From a virus, in the IMG/VR virus record IMGVR_UViG_3300029319_000457, positions 1 through 25,369 of that record: 25,369 nucleotides of DNA, one strand, 5' to 3'. Of this stretch, positions 1 to 8,213 are shown piece by piece. Position numbers and translations under genes: made by a program. How positions within the stretch are numbered: the first letter of the stretch is position 1; every line of letters starts with the position of its first letter. The notes below the pieces were generated by a model. That model ran no database searches, was not told the DNA's origin, and saw only the letters and a program-made list of their open reading frames with translations.

Positions 1-1710
1 GGTTGGGGCTGCGGTGGTTGTAGTTGTGGTTGGGGCTGCGGTGGTTGTAGTTGTGACTGGAGCTTCAGTGGTTGGCGCTGCGGTGGTTGTCGTTGGCGCT
101 GCGGTGGTTGTAGTTGGCGCTGCGGTGGTTGTAGTTGGCGCTGCGGTAGTTGTAGTTGTGGTTGTAGTTGTGGTTGTTGTAGTTGTGGTTCTTGGTGCGG
201 GAGTGGTTGTTGTAGTAGTTGCAACAACAGTTACACCTCCATCATCATCGCAAATTACGTCGCTACATCTAAGCCCTGCGTAATACGAACCTTCTATTTG
301 ATCGCAATCTTGTTGAGTAGATACATCCTGACAGCCACCCAAAATTGAGCCGCAGCATACTCCAAATGGCTCTGGAGCTGCGGTGGTTGGAGCTGCGGTG
401 GTTGTAGTTGTGACTGGAGCTTCAGTGGTTGGCAAATCAACGCAAGGATTTGTTGCACAGGTTTCGCTCTCTTTAAAAGTCCCACCGAGTACATCACACT
501 GTGCTCTTGTTAAATCTAAACATTCTCCATAAACACAGCAGGCTCCGGTTGCTTCTGGAGAAAGCGTTGTAGTAGTTGTGGTAGTAGTTTCAGGACAACC
601 TGTAAACAAAAGTGAAGAGCAGTCTCCGCCAGCATGAAATTCACCTCCAATAGCATCGCACATAGCCGTATCGTAAACATTTACACAGCCATTTTGACCA
701 TACAATCCAAGTTCAACGGTGTAGCCATCTATCACTACCGATCCGCCACTTGTGCAAGTGCAAGCGTAGGTGGGTTGCGAGTAGACAAAAACGCTTCCAT
801 CGTATTTATATAGAGATGTGGGGTCGGGTTCCGTAGGTCCTCCACCGCCTCCTCCACCGCCTCCTCCATCGCAAAAAGAACATCCCGCACACAAACGCTG
901 CTCGCATCGTGTGGGGCACGGACCGCTTCCGTCGTATGGACTATTCTGACAGCCACCATCAGGACAACCAGCACAACAATCGCCACACACTCTTTCGGGT
1001 CCGGAGGTTGTGGTAGTGCCGGGGCCGCTTTCGGGAGCCGTAGTAGTTGTAGTGCCGCCCGAATCATCAGGGCAGCAAACACAGCAACCGGGAGTACCGT
1101 CGTATACAACAATAGTACCATCAGCCAAAGTACAGGTTACACCTCCACATCCACAATTTTCTCCGCAGTCACCATCGCTATTGCAGGGGGTTGAATCACC
1201 GCAAGGACCGCTTGTTGTAGTGGTCGTAGTGGTTGTGGTGGTAGTTGTTGTGGTCGTTGTTGTGGTCGTTGTTGGGTCAACATTATCGCAATGGTTTGCT
1301 GGATACTCCTCGCAAGGTTTGTCAAGTGGAATTCCCTCAAGTTCAATACAATCACTCCGCCCAAAATTTAAACAGAATGAACTTCCATCAAAGTTTTTAA
1401 AGCAACAGCCACCTGCTGGTTCTGGCGTCAACGTGGTAGTTGTGGTGGTGGTGGTTGTTGTTGTTGGTGTTGCGGTGGTTGTTGTTGTTGTTGGTGCTGC
1501 GGTGGTTGTGGTAGTGGTTGTAGTGCTTGTGGGACAGGGGTTAGATGCGCAAGTCGTACTAGCGTACCAAGTAGAATCTGGTCTGGCAAGACAGTCGTTT
1601 TCATTAACGTTGTCTTCGCAGGTTTTGGGATAACCTACACCATAGCAGCAAGCTCCAACTGGGGGTGGAGGTGGTGGTGTGCCTGTTTCGCAATTACAAC
1701 AAGTTGTCAT
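1..1710 (-). CDS. Thr-rich, Cys-module virion or adhesin-like protein (C-terminus beyond the left edge)
   Basis: An open frame starts at the ATG at 1710 (preceded by AAAGGG) and runs 570 codons to the window edge with no stop. The protein alternates small cysteine-rich modules with long threonine/Ala-Pro linkers. Modules of one type begin GACC or similar and follow GxCC-x-C-xxxT-xxxC-xxxxGG-xxxxxx-C-xxxx-C; I see them near residues 19-60, 104-142, about 380-415 and about 450-485. A different cysteine-dense segment and a poly-Gly stretch lie between. Linkers are mostly Thr with AAPT and EAPV inserts, a mucin-like composition. There is no signal peptide. The gene is last in the visible late block, 12 bases after a fibre gene, which suggests a surface-exposed virion part, perhaps receptor binding. 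That role is inference; the frame itself is clear. Confidence 0.8.
   Translation of the reverse strand, partial: MTTCCNCETGTPPPPPPVGACCYGVGYPKTCEDNVNENDCLARPDSTWYASTTCASNPCPTSTTTTTTTTAAPTTTTTTATPTTTTTTTTTTTLTPEPAGGCCFKNFDGSSFCLNFGRSDCIELEGIPLDKPCEEYPANHCDNVDPTTTTTTTTTTTTTTTTTTTTSGPCGDSTPCNSDGDCGENCGCGGVTCTLADGTIVVYDGTPGCCVCCPDDSGGTTTTTAPESGPGTTTTSGPERVCGDCCAGCPDGGCQNSPYDGSGPCPTRCEQRLCAGCSFCDGGGGGGGGGGPTEPDPTSLYKYDGSVFVYSQPTYACTCTSGGSVVIDGYTVELGLYGQNGCVNVYDTAMCDAIGGEFHAGGDCSSLLFTGCPETTTTTTTTLSPEATGACCVYGECLDLTRAQCDVLGGTFKESETCATNPCVDLPTTEAPVTTTTTAAPTTAAPEPFGVCCGSILGGCQDVSTQQDCDQIEGSYYAGLRCSDVICDDDGGVTVVATTTTTTPAPRTTTTTTTTTTTTTTTAAPTTTTAAPTTTTAAPTTTTAAPTTEAPVTTTTTAAPTTTTTTAAPT
35..76. repeat. 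42-bp direct repeat, copy 1 (copy 2 at 392-433)
   Basis: These 42 bases recur identically at 392-433 in the same reading frame, both encoding a TTEAPVTTTTTAA-type linker. They flank one cysteine module, so unequal crossing-over between them could delete or duplicate that module. Confidence 0.85.
74..157. repeat. Four tandem 21-bp units in the Thr-rich linker
   Basis: Four consecutive 21-base units begin GGCGCTGCGGT on the plus strand, with one or two substitutions between copies. On the coding (minus) strand each encodes APTTTTA. The length is a multiple of three, so copy-number change would keep the frame. Confidence 0.9.
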
Positions 1711-1722
1711 TACTGATACCCT

Positions 1723-4398
1723 TTAGCTAGAACCAGAACAACTTATATAAACAGGTCTATGTTCTCCATTGACTACCATTGTTATAACATATGCCGCGCC
1801 ACCGACAGCGCCTTGGCCATGAATATTCTGTTTGGTATCTCTATTTATAACAAGAATTCTTCTGTCAGCACCAAATCCATTCTCGTAAGATCTAGTTACC
1901 ATCCAACCGCTAGTTGGACTATTAAAGCTAGATGGAGCATAAATATAATCTTCCATAAAGCCTTCGTGTGTACCAAACCAAGAGTCTACCGTTTGTGAAG
2001 GCTGAGACCCATAATCAACACCCGATGTCTGTGTTATGAGATGGCCTGATTCACTTACTCTAGCTGCGGGTCTATCGTTGTTAATCCAATACTGAACATT
2101 TGGATCTGTATGACCTAAACTATAACCGGCGTCAGTAGTATCTCTAACAACTTCTAAAGGCGCTCCGCTAGGAAATGCTCTGGCCTTACCAATAGATACA
2201 CTAGGTGTTTTTGTGTATGCAAAGATTGAGTTCTGAATGTTAAGCCTGTCAGATAATTCACCTCTTGTGTAAAGAAGTCTTTGGTTGTCATCTAGACCTG
2301 CTACTATCTCTATGTTTCTTTGACCGCCTTCGCTATCAGAAATTTCACCCTCAAGCGCGTGTTGACCGATACCTATAGAGTTTGAGTTTGTTGCGTTTGC
2401 TCCAGCTCCGGGGCCAATAAATATTGACTTGTTTGAAGAGTCTGCGTTTTTACCAGCGCCATTACCTATAAATATAGAATCGTTAGTATTTATAGATGTA
2501 TGACCGGCTTGGTATCCTATGAATACTGGTGCTGTATCAGAGCTTAATGAAGAGTTTGGAGTAGTCGCTTCTTTACCGGCCTCAGTTCCGATGAATACTC
2601 CATGCTTCCACCCTGTAGCATTTGCTGCAACGTCACAGCCTATAAACACTGAGTGAGAGTTTAATGTTTGACTAACATTGTCAAAATTATCTAGGTTTGT
2701 AAATACGCCATTACAATTAACTCCGTAACTAGCTGCTCCGCTGGTTACATACGCAGAGAGATCACTTATACTAATCTTGCCCATGCCATCGCTTGCGTTT
2801 ACGTCTAACGGTAGATATGATTGACTTGTATCCAAGTCGCCTAGATTTATGGCTAAAGGCATACCGTCAAAGTCTAGCCCCCAGTAATATTCTCCGTCTA
2901 TCAGTAATCTCTTTAATCCAGACGCCGCTAAAGCTCTGTTGATTTGTAAGTCAGAAACGGAGTCTAGTGACGAGCCATCAAAGAACCTAATAGCACCCAA
3001 CATTCTTAAGTCGCCACTAACGGAAACAGTTGGTCTTTTAAAAGTAGGTTGTGCAAAAGTTGGTGTAATACTTATAGTGCCGCTAGGATCAAAATCCATT
3101 AGGGTTTGGTTAACATTGTTTTTGTTTTTAAACCTCATAGACATCATAGCTCTTGATTGAGCCTCTGACAAAGAGTCGTCGCTACCAAAAGTTACAACGT
3201 GTCTACTGTTTTCAAAGGAAAGGCCAAGATTGTAGTCGAGGTTGCCTTTCTTGAGTTTAAATCTTGTATCTTCGCCGTCAGAAGATAGGATTGTAAAGTT
3301 TCTCTGGGCGCCTTTCATTAATCCTGTAACAAAGGGCGAATCAGACGTTCCTATGGCTAATGTATAGCTTTCTGGACTTTCGTCTACAAACAAGCTGTTA
3401 CCAATAATTATGCAGTCATCTATGTTAGACGGGGTCTCGGTTATATCCGACAAGTAAAGTGATCTATATCCTAATATTATATTTCTATCACTAGAGCTGT
3501 GACTGTAGAATGACTGACTGCCAACAACGGTATTGAAACTACCTTGATTTCCACTACCGGCTTGATGACCGTAGAACGTATTGTCAGAGCCAATATTTGG
3601 TTGTATACCATATCCGTAAAGCGTATTTCTAGATATCGACGATGTAGATATTCTTAGTTTTGGAGTATACCAGCCAGCGTATGTATTTCCAAACTCATTT
3701 CCATAAACATGACCGCCAAAGTAATCATCTTGATTTTGAGTTAAATTAAACTCGTTACCATAATCGTCTTGAAAATAAAGAGCTTGTGTCTGTACAGATC
3801 CAGCGGGAGTATAAGGCTTGACGTATATTTTGCCAAAATCATCGGATTTAACTGGCGAGTTAGATTGCTCTCTCAATGCAACCGTTCCGCTGTATGAGGC
3901 GTCTCCGCTGTTAGATATTAGAAGTGCGGCCCTACCGTCTAAAATTGATAAATCATTTACAACCGCTCCGCTATTGGTATGACACCTTATGTCTCCTATA
4001 GCTGTTGTTCCGCTCTGGTGAACAAAGAAGCTTATTTCCTGAGTCTTAGCACTACTGCTATGTCCAAGTCTAGCTATTTCGTAAGAGGGGCTAGATGCAT
4101 GATTTTGATAAGATAATATAAGTCCAGAGGTGGGTGTATTGCCATTACCAATTAATTCTACTTTACTTCTCTTGTTTGCAGATAGGCTTGAAAATCTAGC
4201 TTCTACATCACCAGTAGCTTGGATGTTAAATATTGTTTCTGGCAAAGTCGGAGTATCAGATTCTGCGCGTGTTTTATTTGTTATACCTACAAGGCCAGAT
4301 TGTGATGGAACACCACCATTTCTTAATACAGTAACAGCCTCAAATACTTCAGACTGACCGTTCTCTACATGTATAGATAATCTATCTTTTTTATTCAT
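1723..4398 (-). CDS. Long fibre-like protein with YadA-head-type beta-roll repeats
   Basis: Predicted 891 residues, starting MNKKDRLSIHVENG after AGAGGAACACA. Two stretches, about residues 258-335 and 570-690, carry repeats such as NTFYGHQAGSGN, SIFIGNGAGKNAD and SIGIGQHAL. These resemble the left-handed beta-roll repeats of trimeric adhesin heads and of many phage fibres, where each turn ends in (I/F)G.(G/Q)A. Between them lie Ser/Asn/Asp-rich segments typical of trimeric fibres. There is no recognisable C-terminal intramolecular chaperone (no S74-type end); it finishes VYISCSGSS. It sits directly downstream of another repeat-bearing fibre gene, 11 bases away. Probable role: host attachment, as a trimer. 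The repeat type is seen; location in the virion is inferred. Confidence 0.75.
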   Translation of the reverse strand: MNKKDRLSIHVENGQSEVFEAVTVLRNGGVPSQSGLVGITNKTRAESDTPTLPETIFNIQATGDVEARFSSLSANKRSKVELIGNGNTPTSGLILSYQNHASSPSYEIARLGHSSSAKTQEISFFVHQSGTTAIGDIRCHTNSGAVVNDLSILDGRAALLISNSGDASYSGTVALREQSNSPVKSDDFGKIYVKPYTPAGSVQTQALYFQDDYGNEFNLTQNQDDYFGGHVYGNEFGNTYAGWYTPKLRISTSSISRNTLYGYGIQPNIGSDNTFYGHQAGSGNQGSFNTVVGSQSFYSHSSSDRNIILGYRSLYLSDITETPSNIDDCIIIGNSLFVDESPESYTLAIGTSDSPFVTGLMKGAQRNFTILSSDGEDTRFKLKKGNLDYNLGLSFENSRHVVTFGSDDSLSEAQSRAMMSMRFKNKNNVNQTLMDFDPSGTISITPTFAQPTFKRPTVSVSGDLRMLGAIRFFDGSSLDSVSDLQINRALAASGLKRLLIDGEYYWGLDFDGMPLAINLGDLDTSQSYLPLDVNASDGMGKISISDLSAYVTSGAASYGVNCNGVFTNLDNFDNVSQTLNSHSVFIGCDVAANATGWKHGVFIGTEAGKEATTPNSSLSSDTAPVFIGYQAGHTSINTNDSIFIGNGAGKNADSSNKSIFIGPGAGANATNSNSIGIGQHALEGEISDSEGGQRNIEIVAGLDDNQRLLYTRGELSDRLNIQNSIFAYTKTPSVSIGKARAFPSGAPLEVVRDTTDAGYSLGHTDPNVQYWINNDRPAARVSESGHLITQTSGVDYGSQPSQTVDSWFGTHEGFMEDYIYAPSSFNSPTSGWMVTRSYENGFGADRRILVINRDTKQNIHGQGAVGGAAYVITMVVNGEHRPVYISCSGSS

Positions 4399-4409
4399 TG
4401 TGTTCCTCT

Positions 4410-6020
4410 TTATGCATCAAGCTCATCGTGGTAAACAATACTAAATCCACGTTTGCCAGAAGTTGTTTTTATCCTACTTGCAAATTCGTGTGTAATCTTG
4501 ACACCAGAATCAACGGTCCCGTACATTACAGAGTAATCATAGCCAGACGGGTTAGAGTCGGCTCCTAGATGAGTTCCAGAATTTGCTATAAAATTAATGT
4601 CGGCGCGATTTGGATAGGAGTCAACATGCGGTTCTCTACTGAAATAAACCCTGTCGCCAGAAGGTTGGTGGCTCTTGCTGAATATACCGTAGCACCCGCT
4701 TTGTTTTACCATAGAGAGGCTTTCGCCCCCTAGAATTCTATCTACTTGTACGTGAGAACCACTAGCTACTTCAATTGATATATTAGATTGCCATCTTGAT
4801 CTAGACCAATGACTATCTTCCTCTAGACATGTTATGTTCGGATCTGAATTTCTAAATATAAATTTATAATCTCTTGTATAATCGTATCCGCTAGAGTGTA
4901 CCTCAAAACCCGCTCCGTCTACCAGTTCGTCACTTAGATAGCCACAAACCGTGTCATTGTGGAATCCTACGCCTCCATCATCACAAAGACCGCTAGTTGC
5001 TAAGTGTAGTGTCTTGCAGTCGTACAGACATTCATTTATAGTGTTGTATTGTGCATCATTTATTATAGCGTTACCTTTAACGAATATGTCATTAAAGTAA
5101 CCATCCCACAGTAATTTATCGGCTCCAGCAGCACCATTACCGGACCAGCCTAAAGAGTATATACCATTTTCTTTTGGTACAATGCTACCATTTACTGTCA
5201 TTAATGCTTCTCTGGGGCCAGAACCAAGCACACCAGAGATAGCGTCAGTCCCTACACCAATCTTCTCTCCAGAGAAATGTATAATCTCGTTAACAGAGTT
5301 CCAAGGATAACCCTTATTACCTAGATTAAATTCTCCGCTATGGGAAGGGGTAATGTCTCCAGAAACCTGTAGCGTTCCGTAGGGGTGGTTCCAGCCAATA
5401 CCTATAGAAAGTCTTCTTTCTTGCATATCCCCATACATTAATGGGACTGCACCAGAAGCTGATGTATAATCCTGACAGTCGTAGCCGCTATCTATTGGGT
5501 CTACGCCTAAAAAGAACTTATAACTATGATCAGTAGGAATATGGCTACCAGCACCATGACCAATGGCAATATTAAAAGAGCCAGTCCTGAGAGACTGTAA
5601 AGAAAAAGAGCCTATGGCAGTGTTGCCTGACCCCTGAGTGTTTCCGGCGAGACTGTTAAAACCAAAGGCTGTATTATAAGTACCGTCTAGGTTGCAACCT
5701 AAAGCGTGTGATCCACCTGCGGTATTCTGCGAACCTTCAAAGTTTGCGCCTAATGCATAGTATCCAAAAGCTGAGTTGTCAACACTACTTCTTCCTGCAT
5801 ACTTTAGTTTTCCTAAAGCTAGCTCGCCAGCAATTGTACTTCTGGTGTCTGGAGTTGCAAAGTTTGCACTTACTATCTCGTTGCCATCCGTAAATAAATG
5901 TACGGAATCGGCTAAGTCTCTAAGAGATATTCTTAGATCTAGTGGAGATATGAGCTGGGTAGAATTGTCTTGTAATAGAGAATTAATTTTCTCTATATAC
6001 TCAGATTTTGATAATATCAT
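4410..6020 (-). CDS. Fibre-like protein with N-terminal beta-roll repeats
   Basis: Predicted 536 residues. The first 50 (MILSKSEYIEKINSLLQ...) look like a small alpha-helical attachment domain. Residues about 81-160 contain four to five beta-roll repeats (NSAFGYYALGANFEGSQN, NTAFGFNSLAGNTQGSGN, NTAIGSFSLQSL, NIAIGHGAG). The remainder is beta-rich and of unknown fold, and includes GTLQVSGDITPSHSGEFNLG, a pattern common in tail-fibre proteins. Its repeat class matches that of the next gene, so the two may form a bipartite fibre, this one carrying the virion-proximal part. The Shine-Dalgarno in front of the start is weak (ACGGTCATACA), so coupling to the gene upstream is likely. Confidence 0.72.
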   Translation of the reverse strand: MILSKSEYIEKINSLLQDNSTQLISPLDLRISLRDLADSVHLFTDGNEIVSANFATPDTRSTIAGELALGKLKYAGRSSVDNSAFGYYALGANFEGSQNTAGGSHALGCNLDGTYNTAFGFNSLAGNTQGSGNTAIGSFSLQSLRTGSFNIAIGHGAGSHIPTDHSYKFFLGVDPIDSGYDCQDYTSASGAVPLMYGDMQERRLSIGIGWNHPYGTLQVSGDITPSHSGEFNLGNKGYPWNSVNEIIHFSGEKIGVGTDAISGVLGSGPREALMTVNGSIVPKENGIYSLGWSGNGAAGADKLLWDGYFNDIFVKGNAIINDAQYNTINECLYDCKTLHLATSGLCDDGGVGFHNDTVCGYLSDELVDGAGFEVHSSGYDYTRDYKFIFRNSDPNITCLEEDSHWSRSRWQSNISIEVASGSHVQVDRILGGESLSMVKQSGCYGIFSKSHQPSGDRVYFSREPHVDSYPNRADINFIANSGTHLGADSNPSGYDYSVMYGTVDSGVKITHEFASRIKTTSGKRGFSIVYHDELDA

Positions 6021-6034
6021 TGTATGACCGTAAA

Positions 6035-6532
6035 TTAACTAAAGCGTACTTGTAATGTGGAAGTATCAAACTTGACTGAGTCTCCAGTGTAGATAATTCT
6101 AGGATTATCCAACTGAGCATACATCAAGAGATTTCCCGTTCCATACTCTCCAGAATCTACAATAGCAACACCAGAAACCCAGCCCCAGTCAACTCTGGCT
6201 GCGCTTCCGTCACCTTCGTCAAAGTTGAAGGTAGATGCATTTTTGATAAGGCCACTACCAGCGTTGTGATCATCAAGATCGTATAACCACCTTGAGTTGC
6301 CTAGTGTTGAAGGGTTGCCAAGATTAATTCTGGCATAACCTGTTAATTTTTGAGCCGTTCCATCAGTTGGTGAAGTTCCAGACGGCAACTCCGGAATTGT
6401 TGAGCCAGTATCTGACTCTGATGGTACACCTGAGCATAAAGCTATAGCGATATTTGTTGGCTTGGCAAAACTCTCACCCCTAAAAAGGTGGTGGAGAAGG
6501 CCAGATTCTAAATAATCTGATAAAGAAGCCAT
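6035..6532 (-). CDS. Small conserved phage structural protein (LxxxLLxHLFRG type)
   Basis: Predicted 165 residues, starting MASLSDYLESGLLHHLFRGE. I chose this ATG over one 111 bases upstream because AGGAGG sits seven bases before it, and the upstream extension would translate a terminator hairpin and promoter. The N-terminus and the later ...GNLLMYAQLDNPRIIYTGD segment resemble a widespread family of small phage proteins encoded near tail or head-completion genes, of the type SNYLENALLNHVLR. That family has no precisely known role to me. The gene lies between the capsid gene and the fibres, behind its own hairpin and late-type promoter, so its expression is probably uncoupled from the capsid gene. 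Structural role is inferred. Confidence 0.75.
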   Translation of the reverse strand: MASLSDYLESGLLHHLFRGESFAKPTNIAIALCSGVPSESDTGSTIPELPSGTSPTDGTAQKLTGYARINLGNPSTLGNSRWLYDLDDHNAGSGLIKNASTFNFDEGDGSAARVDWGWVSGVAIVDSGEYGTGNLLMYAQLDNPRIIYTGDSVKFDTSTLQVRFS

Positions 6533-6576
6533 TAAAAAACCTCCTAAAAGTCCTTGGTTAGACTGTAGTACACACA

Positions 6577-6594
6577 CTATTATACACAAAAAAA
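6577..6594 (-). promoter_or_regulatory. Late-type promoter element, copy A
   Basis: On the minus strand a T-tract is followed by TTGTGTATAATAG; the -10-like hexamer TATAAT is at 6584-6579. No -35 box is seen 16-18 bases upstream. The same TTGTGTATAAT core recurs before the genes starting at 9755 and 11866. Confidence 0.55.
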
Positions 6595-6628
6595 GAGCCA
6601 TTCCCAATATAATGAGAATGACCCTTTT
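6588..6628 (-). terminator. Rho-independent terminator after the capsid gene
   Basis: Minus-strand hairpin with 15-base arms (plus-strand positions 614-628 and 591-605 of the 6 kb block, i.e. 6614-6628 and 6591-6605), all positions paired with a few G-U pairs, an 8-base loop, and a run of Ts after it. It begins about 25 bases downstream of the capsid stop codon. The T-run overlaps the next promoter element. Confidence 0.8.
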
Positions 6629-6651
6629 CTGTTGGATAAACACAGAGGATG

Positions 6652-7659
6652 TTAGAACGAGCCTAAGATAACCCTTCTGTTGTCCAATACTGCGAAGCCA
6701 AGTTCGGCAAATCCGTAGTATCCAGCTCTCTGCTGTCTGTGCAGAGTAGGATCTTCGAATACCTGAACTTGCTGCTTCATTGGCATGATGAAGCTATCAT
6801 TGGCTCCCTGATCAAGACCAACAACCAATTCAAGGTCAGAAGTCTGAACAGCGCCGCCAAGACCGTCAGTGAAGAAGGACTGATATTCCTGACCTTCACC
6901 AAGCTCATCAAGATCATGAAGGTTGACCCCAAAGATTCGAGTGATTGGTGCGCCACCTTCAGCAGCGGTGTAAATCTCTCGACGGGTTACTTCGTCAACC
7001 TGATCCAGACCCCAGTTACGCACATCTTCCAGAGCTTCTGGAGATACGTAGAGGTCAGTAAGGCGACCGCGATTAGCGGAGCCAGTGTTACCGCCAGCGT
7101 TACGACGCATGGTCGTTTGCATGAGAGAAACAAGTCTCTTGCTGAACAGGCCAGCGGTTGCGTCACCGTCGTAAACCAAGATGTTACGATCAACGCCAGC
7201 AGCGAGCAGGGTGTGCCAGCCGTCATCGTTCATCTTCTTGGTGAAGCCAGCTTCGAGAGCCTGCATAGCGCGGCCAACGATGTCCCAACGTGCCTCACGA
7301 GCATAACGCAGCAAGTAGTCAATACTTGAAGTAATGCTGTAGGTTGGGATCGTGACGTAGTCGCTTTCGACTGCTCGTTCTGGAACACGACCGTGACCGG
7401 GATTGGTGTAAGCGATATGCTCGCCTTCAAGCCCCGGAGAAATGAGGTCGAGAGGATACTCAGTAGAAGCTCCCGGCTCGACATTGATGGTTTCAAAAAT
7501 ATCGCCAAGGATATTTCCGACAAGAACACCCTTACGCAAAGGGAGTTCTAATGCTTTAGCGAATTCACGCTGTGCAGCGTAAGCGACGTTTTGGTCGCTG
7601 TCGCCCGATTTTTTCAGAAGTGTGATGAATTCATCACTTGGTCTTTCTGCATGTGACAT
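6652..7659 (-). CDS. Major capsid protein (HK97-fold candidate)
   Basis: Predicted 335 residues. I identify it by position (portal, protease-scaffold, decoration-like protein, then this), by size, and by features of HK97-type coats: an N-terminal helical segment, an extended middle with ITSSIDYLLRYAREARWD resembling a spine helix with its entry, a glycine-rich central domain (NILVYDGDATAGLF, LTDLYVSPEALEDVRNW), and a C-terminal beta-rich end (YYGFAELGFAVLDNRRVILGS). The leader has a strong AAGGAG nine bases before the ATG. It is more GC-rich and more uniform in codon choice than the fibre genes, as expected for the most expressed virion gene. A terminator follows immediately. The fold assignment is by pattern, not by alignment. 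Confidence 0.8.
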   Translation of the reverse strand: MSHAERPSDEFITLLKKSGDSDQNVAYAAQREFAKALELPLRKGVLVGNILGDIFETINVEPGASTEYPLDLISPGLEGEHIAYTNPGHGRVPERAVESDYVTIPTYSITSSIDYLLRYAREARWDIVGRAMQALEAGFTKKMNDDGWHTLLAAGVDRNILVYDGDATAGLFSKRLVSLMQTTMRRNAGGNTGSANRGRLTDLYVSPEALEDVRNWGLDQVDEVTRREIYTAAEGGAPITRIFGVNLHDLDELGEGQEYQSFFTDGLGGAVQTSDLELVVGLDQGANDSFIMPMKQQVQVFEDPTLHRQQRAGYYGFAELGFAVLDNRRVILGSF

Positions 7660-7685
7660 TATAAAGTCTCCTTTAGTTTGGGTGT

Positions 7686-8195
7686 TTAGCTAGCGACTGA
7701 GCCACCGGCGTTAGGAAGATTGACATAAACTTTTGCATATCCGTCTGCATCCTTGCGTGACATAAAGCGTCCAATAGCAAGTTCACCAGACTGAGCTGCA
7801 AACGTCGTGCCGTTACAAATACTACCTGCTGTTACAGGCGAAGCATATGCTGTATCTCCAGCCTTTGGAGTTCCGTCAACATTGCTAGTAACAACCCAAC
7901 CACGAGTCATAACGGTGACTTTGCCACCCTTCTGAACTTCGTCTTTGAATTGATTTAAGTGCGTTCTGGTCAGGTCTTTGTTGACAACGTCGTTCAACAA
8001 AATTCCGACTGGAACACTCGTCGCTACTGCTGAAGCGTATTTCACAAGGTTTTCACCTTGATCAAGAGCTGCACCAGATGCGCCTGCGAGAGCTGCTGCG
8101 TCTAAGACAACAACGCCACCGCGAGTAGCAACCCCTTCATTGTAGAAGAAGCTGATATCTGTCGATTCTTCATATCTATCTGCTTTGAGAGCCAT
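7686..8195 (-). CDS. Capsid decoration/head-stabilising protein candidate
   Basis: Predicted 169 residues, rich in Ala, Gly and Val, mostly beta by composition (VATRGGVVVLDAAALAGASG, GKVTVMTRGWVVTSN, GELAIGRFMSRKDADGYAKV). Many tailed phages encode a protein of this size and composition directly between the scaffold/protease and the coat; it binds and stabilises the expanded shell. The last part, from KAGDTAYASPVTAGS onward, resembles decoration proteins with a single beta-barrel. AGGAGAA lies eight bases before the ATG, nearly identical to the site before the nested scaffold start in the preceding gene. Function is inferred from order and composition. Confidence 0.65.
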   Translation of the reverse strand: MALKADRYEESTDISFFYNEGVATRGGVVVLDAAALAGASGAALDQGENLVKYASAVATSVPVGILLNDVVNKDLTRTHLNQFKDEVQKGGKVTVMTRGWVVTSNVDGTPKAGDTAYASPVTAGSICNGTTFAAQSGELAIGRFMSRKDADGYAKVYVNLPNAGGSVAS

Positions 8196-8213
8196 AGTTA
8201 ATTCTCCTGTAAA

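Noticed and set aside
1010-1633. Val-rich open frame on the plus strand (and another at 14-283)
   Set aside because: It is the antisense reading of the Thr repeats (ACN codons read as GTN-type) and has no ribosome site.
6533-6643. Longer start for the 165-residue gene adding a hydrophobic N-terminus that looks like a signal peptide
   Set aside because: The added part translates the terminator hairpin and promoter; a perfect AGGAGG precedes the shorter start.
6739-7329. 196-codon open frame on the plus strand
   Set aside because: It lies wholly antisense to the capsid gene, lacks a ribosome site and has no protein-like character; long antisense frames are expected from the skewed codon choice there.
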